DNA of 64,000 nucleotides from positions 5,910,712 to 5,974,711 of the forward strand of contig CM054162.1 in NCBI GenBank assembly GCA_028751875.1, given 5' to 3'. This stretch comes from Rapana venosa (Eukaryota > Mollusca > Gastropoda > Neogastropoda > Muricidae). Below the pieces are notes generated by a model that had not been told where the DNA came from, searched no databases, and saw only the letters and a list, made by a program, of their open reading frames with translations. This document shows positions 1 to 11,120 of this stretch, one piece after another. The first letter of the stretch is position 1, and every line of letters begins with the position of its first letter. Position numbers and translations under genes: made by a program.

Positions 1-114
1 GTTACAAAATTAATTTCCTCTAAAAAATTAGCTAGATACAAACAAATGTCGCAACAGTAAAAAATCAGAAACTGTTTTGTTTTTTTTTTTAAAATGTAAC
101 TAAATTTAACTTAA

Positions 115-345
115 AGGTATGGGCATGTCCCAAGATCCAAAGGAATTGCAAAGACAATTTTTCAAGGGAGTGCAAGGGGGAAGAAAAGGGAACCAAGGAA
201 GAGCTGGGAGGTAAAATCGCGAAGGACAACCAGAACCAAAAAAAACCCGAGAAGGCAAACAAAGAGAATGGAGGGGGAAAGGTTGTTATCTTGAGGGTGC
301 CCCCACGGTCGTCAATAAGGACAGATAGACAAACTAATGAAAAAA
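115..345 (+). pseudogene. RTE-type LINE, C-terminal coding remnant (copy 1)
   Basis: Badly degraded sequence parallel to 15,066-15,336. The better copy reads as the C-terminal tail of an RTE-type reverse transcriptase: a basic stretch resembling TVQGGKKRRGRPGR followed by LRVPPRV. In this copy frameshifts and homopolymer runs break the frame. It is a dead 3' fragment with no endonuclease or RT core beside it. The identification rests mainly on the sister copy. Confidence 0.45.
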
Positions 346-539
346 CGTGCTGCTTTTTTTAAGATATAAATTTTCTATTTTTTGAAAACCGTCCTACTTT
401 CATAGCAAAAAAAAAAGACAGTGACTGTTGGTGGTGCAATGTAACAGGGATTTTCTGGGAACTGGCACAGGGACCGTGCATTGTTAATTAAATGCCCGTT
501 GCATTCAGTACCCTATGGGTGACAATTTTCCCTTTTTAG

Positions 540-935
540 CATACCAAAGATATTTTTGTCTTTTGTTTCTTGTTGTTTTTTTCTTTTTTTCCTCGGTTAA
601 AACTCCGAGGTTCACCAATGACGACATTTTGCGCAACACCGTTTTTGCCCCACCATGAAAGGGACGGGTTCCGCTTAGGGAATGCATCTGGTATGTCCGG
701 TTTTTTTCCCCCCCCAAACATGATATGAATGACGGATCTTTAACGGCAGCTATCCCTCCCGTGGGATATACCGAGGGAATGAAGGGACTGGGGGTCTGCC
801 CTTGAAGATACCTGGGAGATGGTAAAAAAACCAAATTTTTAACAAAAAAAGACGCCGCCCCCGGATTGAACCCCCGACTTCATGGGCCCGTGGGTTAAGT
901 CGACGGGCTTAACCACGGGGGAAGTGTTCGTGGCT
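540..935 (-). mobile_element. tRNA-derived SINE, family A (copy 1)
   Basis: Read on the minus strand, a tRNA-like head lies at about 845-935, with a B-box-like GGTTCAATCC. It is followed by a core with ATCTCCCAGG-like, GGCAGACCCC and GTTAAAGATCC motifs. The plus strand shows GATCTTTAACGGC, GGTCTGCCC and GGTTCACCAATG. Related copies lie at 15,575-15,930 and 50,755-51,060. This arrangement matches a SINE type I recall from mollusc genomes; no library search was possible. Homopolymer errors are frequent. The tRNA-like part is a SINE head, not a tRNA gene. Confidence 0.6.
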
Positions 936-1109
936 CTTTGTTGTACGGTTTATTTACCCTTGCAGCATAGAGAAAAATGGCACTCACCTCCTGGGGGAAA
1001 AAGCAGGCCCCTCTTCCCTGTCCCCTACACTTTGGGCTGAACATCTTGTAAAAAAAATAAAAGTTAATACATTACAGGGTTTTAAGTCTACATTTGCTGT
1101 TGTTTCCCG

Positions 1110-1357
1110 CACAACCACGTTACACAAAACAACCAACACACACACCACAGACACATACCACAACAGGGCACACAAACTACACACACACATCACACACTAC
1201 ACACATACACCACAACACACACACACACACAAAGTCACACAGACACACACCAAGAGTCACACAAAACACACTAACACACACCAAAACACACACACATACA
1301 CCACACACCATACATACACACACAACACACACACCACAACACACACACACACAACAT
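1110..1357. repeat. Interrupted (CA)n microsatellite
   Basis: About 250 bp of ACAC with interspersed CACCACA, GTCACAC and CAAAACAC interruptions, lying between SINE A and a SINE core fragment. The same order (SINE A, CA tract, core) recurs at 15.6-16.7 kb. Long Thr/His reading frames here are repeat translations. Confidence 0.85.
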
Positions 1358-1384
1358 TTTTACTCAAACTTTCCCCCCCTCCTT

Positions 1385-1640
1385 AGACCCGAGGGTGGCT
1401 GGCTGCTAATCTTTCGGATGAGACGATAAACCCAGGTCCTGTTGTTTCCAATTTATTTAGCGCACGTAAAGAACCCCCGGGACAAGAATTTGCCCTGGGA
1501 AAATTCTGTAGAAAAAAGCCACTCTATGGGAAGCAAAAACAGTTCGACAGGAAAAAAAAAGGTGCTGCTGCCTTGGGCCCCGCCTCTCCCCGGGAAGCAC
1601 CCCTTTCCGCAGAGAAATCTGCCGGACTTTAAAATGGTTT
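1385..1640 (+). mobile_element. SINE core fragment (GGATGAGACGATAAACC type, copy 1)
   Basis: Carries TCTTTCGGATGAGACGATAA, GCGCACGTAAAGAACCC, CCTGGGAAAATTCTGTAG and CAGAGAAATCTG in that order. I recognise this order from gastropod repeats. Its direct duplicate is 16,430-16,690. No tRNA head is adjacent, so it is a core or 3' part, or one half of a composite element with SINE A. Confidence 0.55.
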
Positions 1641-2530
1641 TAAATAAAAAACTAAAAAAAAAACACAACACACACAAACACACACCAACAACACACAATC
1701 TGCTTTGCTGAATCAATCTCTGTGATACATTACATTTTCATTTACAACTAAGAAATTCTTCTTTCCTTGAACGCCAGGTAGCAGCTATTATTTTTTCATT
1801 CTATAGCGAAAACCCAAACCAAACCAAACCCGTTTTTTAAGCCCCCCCCCACCCCGAGGCCAATCAGGGCGTCACCCCATCAAAATTTAAAAATCAAATT
1901 TAAAATGTGCACCTATATACAATCAAAAAGGGGTATAAAACCCAAATCAGTCCTTGCGAAAATGCTTGGGCTGCCACCCCGACAATCAGGCCCGTGCATC
2001 CCACTTCGGCATGGGGGGAGAAATTGTTATCTTTTAATCTCCCGAAAAAAGATAGGTATCAGACCCAACAGAAAATAAAAAAAGGGGACAGGAAGAAAAG
2101 GAAGGGGGCAAAAACAAAAGGGTAATAGCAGGGAAATTTCCCAGGCAAATTTCCGAAGGGGGGCTTTTTTATGCTGACAGGCCCCTGGCATCCACAGAAG
2201 AAAATGGGGTGATTTATTTTAGGCTGTTTTTTAAATTTTCACTGTGACCTGCCGAAGGGGAAGGGAAAAGGGGAGGAAAGGAGGAACACACACACAGCTC
2301 CACAACAGCAAATTTATGGCAACATTGTGTCAGCAACCAGCAAAAAAAGACCAGTAAAAACAGCAGCTTTGGGGTCACCTCTTTATTCAGCCCTCAAATA
2401 CATTCTGCTGTGGGGTGGGTTGTTTTTTCTCTCTCTCTCTCCTCTTCTCTCTCCTCTCTCTCTCTCTCTCCTCTTTCTCTCCTTCCTCTTCCTGGGGCCC
2501 GTGCCTAGCTTTTAGCCTGTGCCGTCCCTT
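1640..2530. other. No gene seen; duplicated AT-rich and CT-rich spacer
   Basis: Degraded sequence with homopolymer runs, a CT tract at about 2,428-2,492 and AG-rich patches. Parts match 16,860-17,540 (for example the GGCTGTTT and CCTGCCG segments). Short reading frames show no recognisable protein. Confidence 0.5.
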
Positions 2531-4256
2531 TCCCTCCCTGTAGCTCTATCCCTAGCATCTTCTCCTAGCTACCCAAACCCGCCATGCCAACTGCAAAGAC
2601 GCACCACCCCCTCCCCCTCCCCCCCCCCCCCCCCCCCCCCCCCTTTTGGCCCAAGGTAAGGGGAAATTTTTTGGTTTTCTCTGCGCTTTAAATGGTGATT
2701 TTTCTTTCTGGGCCGCTAACAAAATAGACATATTTATATATCAAAATAAACTAAAATAAAAGTATTAAGAGCATTATTCATTTTGCACAAAATTATTTGG
2801 CTGCCCAAAATATTAGCGATTAAAAAACCCCCGAATAGATACACTTTAACAGTCCCCTAAACTTCGGTAAAAAAACATTTAAAAATTCAACAAAAATAAA
2901 TACTTTATGACTAGAAAAAAAGGATATGCCCACAGTTTTATACAATCATATTATTTAAACCCCAAATTCCATGGAGGGGATATTCATAATTTAAACCCTC
3001 TCTGGCAAGCAAGCTTTTTAAAGCTGTTCTATGATTGAAAAAATAAAAAGATCTTAAAACCGCAAATTATCCATACAAAAATCTTCCAAATTTTTATTTA
3101 TTCAAAAGGGAAAACCCCAAAAAATACCCTACTTTAATTTTTTTTGTCGCATTGGGAGATTTTTTCACAATTGAAACTTGTTTACAACAAAGAAAGGGGT
3201 TTGCTAATTTTTTAAAATTTACATTGGGGAGCCTAGCCTTTGCCTACAATCCCCTACACTTAATATGAGCTGTTTTTTTTCATTTTTAAAAGAGTTTTTT
3301 TTTCCCCATGTTTTCAATTCACAAAAATTTTGATTTTTTAAAGATTCTTAAATAAAAATTGAACTGCTTTTTTAGCCTTTTGGACATACCTAATGAGCAA
3401 TAGACAAAAAATTTATTTCAACAAAAAGAAACTCCGTTTTGGGTTAAATGAATCAAGTCAAGATCAGTATTTTAACAATCATATCCAGAAATGAGCAAAC
3501 AAATACTTAAAAAAGTTTACATTTTGATTTTCTTTCCTAAAAAACCAAACTCATTTTAAGGGAGGTAAATCGGGCCCCAAATTTGAATGACTAAAAAAAA
3601 AAATTTAACTTAAAATAAAAAAGAAAAAAAGTTCATAAATAAAATCTAATTGAATGATTAGTTACTCAAATATTGGGGAAAAAAAAACTTATTTAGAAAA
3701 ACTAAATATAAAATAAAATATTCCTAAGCTAAAAAAACAGTTTACATAGAGATTGAGAAAAAATGAAATATATTTACCCCCCAGCTGCTTTTAATGTGCA
3801 AAACTTAAAAAACAACTAGCAAGGAAACATTGCGTAACAGTATCTAACTCCCTTTAATTTTTTAAAGTGCATATTGTCATTTTTGGGCTACAAAATTTTA
3901 AAATTTCGCATTCTTTACAATCAAGACACCACCCACTTAGGTCTCCACTGGAGGGGTTTCATGGGTTTAACAGAGAAACGGTGGCTGAGTCTTTCAACAA
4001 CTCTTACCCGTTCACAAAATCACACTCGGATACTTTTTTCCCTTTGTTTGGTAAACAAGGGGGGGGGGGAGCGGGACATTTTCCCTATTTTTACCCGCCC
4101 ATTTTAATTTGCATATTATAGGTTTGGTCATATGTACATCAACTTTAAATCCCAAAAACTTTAATCGGTTTGGGTTAAGTGGGTGGGAAAGGAAGTGCTT
4201 TTATTTTTTTTTGCAAGGTTCATCATCATAGACCCATGACCTTTGGGGGTTTGGGG
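2530..4256 (+). repeat. Duplicated unit S, copy 1 (ends in LINE tail at gap)
   Basis: AT-rich 1.7 kb unit containing a long poly-C (about 2,611-2,643). Sister copies are 17,540-19,270 (direct) and 46,490-48,077 (inverted); the distal part recurs inverted at 29,470-29,745. The right end (about 4,200-4,256) reads GCAAGGTTCATCATCATAG, the junction of a CR1/L2-like tail with an antisense RTE LINE 3' end, before the N gap. This copy has far more homopolymer errors than copy 2. No gene recognised. Confidence 0.75.
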
Positions 4257-4756
4257 NNNNNNNNNNNNNNNNNNNNNNNNNNNNNNNNNNNNNNNNNNNN
4301 NNNNNNNNNNNNNNNNNNNNNNNNNNNNNNNNNNNNNNNNNNNNNNNNNNNNNNNNNNNNNNNNNNNNNNNNNNNNNNNNNNNNNNNNNNNNNNNNNNNN
4401 NNNNNNNNNNNNNNNNNNNNNNNNNNNNNNNNNNNNNNNNNNNNNNNNNNNNNNNNNNNNNNNNNNNNNNNNNNNNNNNNNNNNNNNNNNNNNNNNNNNN
4501 NNNNNNNNNNNNNNNNNNNNNNNNNNNNNNNNNNNNNNNNNNNNNNNNNNNNNNNNNNNNNNNNNNNNNNNNNNNNNNNNNNNNNNNNNNNNNNNNNNNN
4601 NNNNNNNNNNNNNNNNNNNNNNNNNNNNNNNNNNNNNNNNNNNNNNNNNNNNNNNNNNNNNNNNNNNNNNNNNNNNNNNNNNNNNNNNNNNNNNNNNNNN
4701 NNNNNNNNNNNNNNNNNNNNNNNNNNNNNNNNNNNNNNNNNNNNNNNNNNNNNNNN
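4257..4756. other. Assembly gap (500 N)
   Basis: Exactly 500 N, a fixed scaffolding spacer rather than a measured length. It follows a LINE 3' end and precedes a 32-base poly-A run. Confidence 0.99.
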
Positions 4757-4791
<35 letters not shown>

Positions 4792-5056
4792 ATAAAAAAA
4801 ATTAGTATTGAATTATAAACATTTATATCTGATACATGTATGTCCATATCAAACTTTAGATAAGGTTTGACATCATGTGGACTTACAAATTGTCTATACA
4901 TTTGATATCTTTCACTGCTTTGCAGGCTATATGATCCCTCCATTCCTGCCATCAGCAATCAATCAATCTTTACCTGAAAGCCTTAATAGACTCCTTATGG
5001 TTTTGACACTTTAATTGAGCCAAACAAATCCACACCTGATTTCACACAAACAGGTA
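4757..5056. other. Contig start: poly-A run then single-copy-like sequence
   Basis: A poly-A run fills 4757-4788, followed by AT-rich sequence without repeats seen elsewhere in the window. An acceptor-like TTTCACTGCTTTGCAG lies near 4,911-4,925 but no exon could be followed from it. No gene called. Confidence 0.4.
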
Positions 5057-5101
5057 CGTGTGTGTGTGTGTGTGTGTGTGTGTTGTGTGTGTGTGTGTGT
5101 G

Positions 5102-5130
<29 letters not shown>
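5057..5130. repeat. (GT)n microsatellite
   Basis: Near-perfect GT dinucleotide run with two TTG or GGT interruptions, in good-quality sequence. Confidence 0.95.
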
Positions 5131-5133
<3 letters not shown>

Positions 5134-5299
5134 AGTATGATTTGAGTTATTGTCATTAAACCCGGGATGTGTGCTAGATCTAGTGTGACAGGGAAATAAT
5201 TAAATTATCTTCCATGCAACTAGAGCGTTGTGTTTCTAAATTGGGACACACCTGTGAATTGTGCAACACTCTTGTGTTTTTATATAGTGATAGTTAGAG

Positions 5300-5845
5300 G
5301 ATAACGGGGTATATAACTTAGTTGTTGATGTAATGTGTATGTTACCAGTGTAATTAACAGGGTATATAACTTAGTTGTTGATGTAATGTGTATGTTACCA
5401 GTGTAATTAACAGGGTATATAACTTAGTTGTTGATGTAATGTGTATGTTACCAGTGTAATTAACAGGGTATATAACTTAGTTGTTGATGTAATGTGTATG
5501 TTACCAGTGTAATTAACAGGGTATATAACTTAGTTGTTGATTGTTATTTGTGTAATTGGTTAACCGAAAGTTTAATTAACAGGGTAATAACTTGGTTGTT
5601 GATGTAATGTGTATGTTACCAGTGTAATTAACAGGGTATATAACTTGGTTGTTGATGTAATGTGTATGTTACCAGTGTAATTAACAGGGTATATAACTTG
5701 GTTGTTGATGTAATATGTATGTTACCAGTGTAATTAACAGGGTATATAACTTAGTTGTTGATGTAATGTGTATGTTACCAGTGTAATTAACAGGGTATAT
5801 AACTTTGTTGTTGACGTAATATGTATGTTACCAGTGTAATGCTGA
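5300..5845 (+). repeat. 53-bp minisatellite, about 10 copies
   Basis: Tandem unit beginning TAACAGGGTATATAACTTAG and ending TTACCAGTGTAAT. Measured spacing between GTTACCA motifs is 53 bp (5341, 5394, 5447). One copy near 5,540-5,590 is divergent. Left copies carry ACTTAG and several right copies ACTTGG, so the array has variant domains. Confidence 0.95.
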
Positions 5846-5969
5846 TCTCTCAGTTATTTGTCTTCTTATCAGTGTTATGTTCACATTTGTGTAGGACATA
5901 ATTATACAAATTTTGCCTGGTGCACCAAACTTACAAACTCTTGCATGTCTTCCATGTTTGAGCTAATAG

Positions 5970-6176
5970 CTCTTCTCTGCTGGGTCCTTTGGGTTGTTGG
6001 AAGTCAACAACCCGCAGCCTGACTGTGTTGTTGAGGAAGATCTGCACATAAAAAGTGAAACAATTAGTGGCAACAACAAGGATGATGATCAAATTAATAT
6101 AATCATTTGTAAGAGTGATGATGATAGTATTCAGAGAGGAAGAACTTTTTTCAGAAAATCGCAAGGTTTCGTATAA
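5970..6176 (+). other. Possible small coding exon or unique spacer
   Basis: A reading frame open from about 5,970 to a TAA at 6,174-6,176 in otherwise non-repetitive sequence between two minisatellites. It is acidic (DCVVEEDLHIKSE, NKDDDQ, KSDDDS) with amino-acid use more like protein than noise. It has no in-frame ATG at its start and no family motif. A pyrimidine-rich stretch with AG could serve as an acceptor. It may equally be chance; no function is claimed. Confidence 0.18.
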
Positions 6177-6225
6177 GACAAATGAATAAATCCGTAAATT
6201 CTAAAAAACAAATTTTTTTGGTAAG

Positions 6226-7176
6226 TTTAAGTAACTGTTCCACCCATCATGTTTTTATAAGGTCAAGTAACTGTTCCACCCATCATCTTTTATAAGGTCA
6301 AGTAACTGTTCCACCCATCATGTTTTATAAGGTCGAGTAACTGTTCCACCCATCATCTTTTATAAGGTCAAGTAACTGTTCCACCCATCATGTTTTATAA
6401 GGTCGAGTAACTGTTCCACCCATCATGTTTTATAAGGTCGAGTAACTGTTCCACCCATCATGTTTTATAAGGTCGAGTAACTGTTCCACCCATCATGTTT
6501 TATAAGGTCGAGTAACTGTTCCACCCATCATGTTTTATAGGGTCGAGTAACTGTTCCACCCATCATGTTTTATAAGGTCGAGTAACTGTTCCACCCATCA
6601 TGTTTTATAAGGTCGAGTAACTGTTCCACCCATCATGTTTTATAAGGTCGAGTAACTGTTCCACCCATCATGTTTTATAAGGTCGAGTAACTGTTCCACC
6701 CATCATGTTTTATAAGGTCGAGTAACTGTTCCACCCATCATGTTTTAAAAGGGTTCGAGTAACTGTTCCACCCATCATGTTATAAAAGGGTCGAGTAACT
6801 GTTCCAACCCATAAAGTTTTAAAAGGTCGAGTAACTGTTCCACCCATCATGTTTTATAAGGTCGAGTAACTGTTCCACCCATCATGTTTTATAAGGTCGA
6901 GTAACTGTTCCACCCATCATGTTTTATAAGGTCGAGTAACTGTTCCACCCATCATGTTTTATAAGGTCGAGTAACTGTTCCACCCATCATGTTTTATAAG
7001 GTCGAGTAACTGTTCCACCCATCATGTTTTATAAGGTCGAGTAACTGTTCCACCCATCATATTTTTATAAGGTCAAGTAACTGTTCCACCCATCATGTTT
7101 TATAAGGTCGAGTAACTGTTCCACCCATCATGTTTTATAAGGTCGAGTAACTGTTCCACCCATCATGTTTTAAAAG
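6226..7176 (+). repeat. 35-bp minisatellite, left block, about 27 copies
   Basis: Unit GGTCGAGTAACTGTTCCACC followed by CATCATGTTTTATAA. Exact 35-bp period seen (CTGTTCC at 6481 and 6516). Variants GGTCAAG and GGTCGAG are mixed at the left and almost all GGTCGAG in the middle. Three degraded copies lie near 6,750-6,830. There are no unique spacers, so this is a satellite and not CRISPR. The array resumes at 9,374 after a 2.2 kb insert. Confidence 0.97.
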
Positions 7177-7178
7177 TG

Positions 7179-7205
7179 TTATAGTGTGCACTTTGCGCAC
7201 TATAA
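7179..7205. other. Stem-loop at left edge of the insert
   Basis: TTATAGTGTGC (7179-7189) pairs with GCGCACTATAA (7195-7205) around a 5-base loop, 10 of 11 Watson-Crick plus one G-U. It lies two bases inside the proposed insert boundary. Confidence 0.8.
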
Positions 7206-8659
7206 TGTTTGAAATAAACCCCTCTTAACCCCCCCCCCCCCCCCACTTTTCCTTCCCCCCCCCCCCCCTCCCTCTCTCTCTCTCTAAAAAGAACTGTTCA
7301 ATTTGGTTAGACTTCATGCTCAGCAATTCCAAGAGACAGAGTTAGGTTTCTTTGACAACCTAACAGTGTTAGGGTGTTGTGTCCAAACAAACAACTTCTC
7401 AGCTTGTTTGGATACCCATGGTTGTGGGCTGGGAGACCTAGCATTTCATCAGGCCTGTGTACTGTTACACCTTACCTTCTCTTATGTTAAGTGTCCAGCA
7501 TGTCTCTGTGAGCTAGATGATGGGCAACTGGGGGTGATGGTGTAGCTAAGTGTTCTCATTGTAGGCCTATTAGAAGCTGGTGGCTCAGCCTTTGTCAGCT
7601 ACAGTGGAGTCCTCTCTATTCATGTCCTGAGTCCTTGTTGTAGCCTAGAGTGTCCAGTGGAACAGTCATGTAATAAGCACTTCAGAGCTTGCTACAGCTA
7701 GTCTTATTCAACAGTGAGGGCCCCTTTCTTGTTGAATAGTATCCCCTCCTTCCCCCTCTCTATTACCCCCCCCCCCCCTCTCCTCTATTGAACCAGCAGA
7801 TTTGTCATGTAGAGACTACATTGGTTGATTTAAATTTGTTTGTCAGCTGATGTGATGTGTGGTTAGGATTTGTTAGTCTCAATTTCCAAATGTATTCATT
7901 GGTCAGTTGGTCCTGCAACTGAACCAACATAACAGGGTGTACATGGCATTTTAAAGTCTTTCTCTTGCTGGCTGTCTGAGGCAACTTTCTTTCTGAGTTA
8001 GGTTGTGTGTGGTGAAACGAGACAGAATGACTTAGAAGGAAACAGCAGTTTTGTTCTCCTGCTTGAGCTGTAAGTGAGAATTTCTCTTTTTGATATAAGT
8101 TGTTGCTTAAAGAGATTAAGGAAAAAGCTGATTTGATAAGTAAATCTTATTTTCGCGGAATTTTAACTATTGATTGAATATTGTGACTAGTTCAGTGAAA
8201 GTGTGTGTAGTTGCTTTACACATGAATATTGGCTAAAGTCATGAGACTTTTATTAATTACTTGTGTGATCTTGGCATTTATTCCATAATTGGATGTTCAT
8301 GTGAGAAGTGGAATTTTATGAGTAAGTAATTATTTGATGTGTGTATTATGTTGATATGAAGTTTGTAAACTGCACTGATCAAAATAATGTGGATTTGGTA
8401 ACAGAGCTTTTGGAATAGAATACTATATAGCAAAGTTGAATTGAGATAAAGAGTTTGTGACTGCTCAAAGAGTTGAACTTGAAGACTTGAAGGTTAGACT
8501 TGAATGCAGTACAGGACTAGGCCTAGTTAGGCCCATTGGTAATTGCCCTTCTAAAGTGGGCAGTCTGACATGTAGGTGTGACTTTTGGAGTATGGTTAGT
8601 CATTTGTGTCAAAAGTGGTTAATTTGTATGTGGTTTTGTGACATTAGATTGTGCCTGCT

Positions 8660-8910
<251 letters not shown>

Positions 8911-9373
8911 TACAATATCCATGGGGTATGACAGGGGCCAATGTTGTGAAAGAGATCTTAGTAGAGACTAAGTTCTGTTGACATTATTAGGATAATGTCA
9001 GTTGAGAGTATTGAGGACAGGATTTTCCTACTTAGTTGTAGTCTTTGGTTGCCTGATTTACAACTGTATACTCTCCATTGGTTCCCTAGGATTAACTTGG
9101 TTTTGGTATGAGTGATGAAAGGAATTCGGGTTTCTTACATTCGGCTAGACGACAATGTTGCTATTTGCTGTTGTGTGCCTTTCATGTACCTGGTTAAATA
9201 TGGGTAGAGTAGTTACCTGAATTTTATGTTTGTTTCAGGTGTGTGTTGTTGGTAGATAAAAATAAAAAGTGTTACCATAACACCCCTGCGTGGCCTCACA
9301 TCATTCCTTTGAGTGTGGAGTGCCAGTGTCCTAACATCCCTATCCCACGAACCTCCTTGTTCACCTTCTTACA

Positions 9374-9786
9374 TAAGGTCGAGTAACTGTTCCACCCATC
9401 ATGTTTTATAAGGTCGAGTAACTGTTCCACCCATCATGTTTTATAAGGTCAAGTAACTGTTCCACCCATCATGTTTTATAAGGTCAAGTAACTGTTCCAC
9501 CATCATGTTTTATCAGGTCAAGTAACTGTTCCACCCATCATGTTTTTATAAGGTCAAGTAACTGTTCCACCCATCATGTTTTATAAGGGCAAGTAACTGT
9601 TCCACCCATCATGTTTTATAAGGTCAAGTAACTGTTCCACCCATCATGCTTTATAAGGTCAAGTAACTGTTCCACCCATCATGTTTTATAAGGTCAAGTA
9701 ACTGTTCCACCCATCATGCTTTATAAGGTCGAGTAACTGTTCCACCCATCATGTTTTATAAGGTCAAGTAACTGTTCCACCCATCA
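9374..9786 (+). repeat. 35-bp minisatellite, right block, about 12 copies
   Basis: Continuation of the 35-bp array after the insert, here mostly the GGTCAAG variant while the left block is mostly GGTCGAG. It ends at CATCATCAGGTGG. Confidence 0.97.
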
Positions 9787-9845
9787 TCAGGTGGCTAGAG
9801 GCTATATGTGCCTGTCCCTAAATTGAAGGCAAGATAAATGGCCAC

Positions 9846-10287
9846 CTGGACCAGATCAATACATCTAGGTTACTTCTGTGTCCAACGTTCTGGACCAGAT
9901 CAATACATCTAGGTTACTTCTGTGTCCAACGTTCTGGAACAGATCAATACATCTAGGTTACTTCTGTGTCCAACGTTCTGGACCAGATCAATACATCTAG
10001 GTTACTTCTGTGTCCAACGTTCTGGAACAGATCAATACATCTAGGTTACTTCTGTGTCCAACGTTCTGGAACAGATCAATACATCTAGGTTACTTCTGTG
10101 TCCAACGTTCTGGAACAGATCAATACATCTAGGTTACTTCTGTGTCCAACGTTCTGGACCAGATCAATACATCTAGGTTACTTCTGTGTCCAACGTTCTG
10201 GAACAGATCAATACATCTAGGTTACTTCTGTGTCCAACGTTCTGGACCAGATCAATACATCTAGGTTACTTCTGTGTCCAAGGTTCA
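9846..10287 (+). repeat. 44-bp minisatellite, 10 copies
   Basis: Unit CTGGACCAGATCAATACATC then TAGGTTACTTCTGTGTCCAACGTT split after position 20. Starts at 9846, 9890, 9934, 9978, 10022, 10066, 10110, 10154, 10198 and 10242. Units are nearly identical apart from CTGGACC versus CTGGAAC, in the order C C A C A A A C A C. The last copy has AAGGTT instead of AACGTT. Confidence 0.97.
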
Positions 10288-10570
10288 GACAGCAACTGCT
10301 GTCCAGACAGGAACCACGACATTGCCTTGCCCTGCTGCCGTTAAGCTAAGTGTGCCTGACAAGTAGGCTACTGCCCAGCACATCCATCCACTCAGGGTGA
10401 AACAGATGTACCCCTTACCATAAAGGGGGAACATTGAGGCTAAGGATAAGGTCAGATATAATTATGTGACGTTAGCTATGGTAGAACAGACAGGTTACTA
10501 ATCAAAGTAAAACTAGATACATCACTAATGAAAAGGCAAAATAAACCTGGCATTAATTCTAAGGTGAACA
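10288..10570. other. Unique spacer, no gene seen
   Basis: Normal-quality, non-repetitive sequence between two minisatellites. No convincing reading frame or RNA motif. Confidence 0.5.
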
Positions 10571-10573
10571 GAC

Positions 10574-10574
<1 letters not shown>

Positions 10575-10611
<37 letters not shown>

Positions 10612-11120
10612 CACACACACACGTCACAACCAAAACGTGATTACACAGACACACATGTCTCAACCAAAAACGTGATGATTAAACACACACACACACACCT
10701 CACAACCAAAGAGGTGATGATTACACACACCTCACAACCAAAAACGTGATGATTACACACACCTCACAACCAAAAACGTGATGATTAAACACACACACCT
10801 CACAACCAAAAACGTGAGGATTACACACACCTCACAACCAAAAACGTGATGATTAAACACACACACCTCACAACCAAAAAGGTGATGATTACACACTCCT
10901 CACAACCAAAAACGTGATGTTTAAACACACCCTCCAAAACCCAAAAAAGGATGTTAAACCCCTAAAACCCAAAAAACGTGAGTTTAAAAACACCACCCCC
11001 AAAACCAAAAAACGTGAGGTTTTTAAAACACCCCCTCACACCAAAACGTGATGATTAAAAACAAACACCTCCAACCCAAAAACGGAGATTACACACCCAC
11101 AACCAAAAAGGTGATGATTA
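10575..11120 (+). repeat. CA run followed by about 32-bp minisatellite (AACCAAAAACGTGATGATTA)
   Basis: Opens with (CA)n at 10,575-10,622, then repeated CCTCACAACCAAAAACGTGA TGATTA units with a variable-length CA block, so the period varies from about 32 to 40 bp. From about 10,920 the same unit continues but base quality collapses (CCCAAAAAAGG, homopolymer inflation). This marks where the consensus deteriorates inside a contig. Confidence 0.9.

Noticed and set aside
845..935. tRNA gene on minus strand
   Set aside because: Head of SINE A; cloverleaf does not close and copies occur with the same downstream core.
4161..4958. Reading frames crossing N gaps (also 23,300-24,157 and 47,979-48,605)
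   Set aside because: Most of their length is undetermined sequence of arbitrary size.
7303..7545. 80-residue Cys-containing frame as a small gene
   Set aside because: Lies inside the LTR-like insert next to poly-C; cysteine spacing matches no known domain and there is no support beyond being open.
9846..10287. 44-bp repeats as possible CRISPR or regulatory array
   Set aside because: Perfect tandem array without spacers; only a single A/C variant position.
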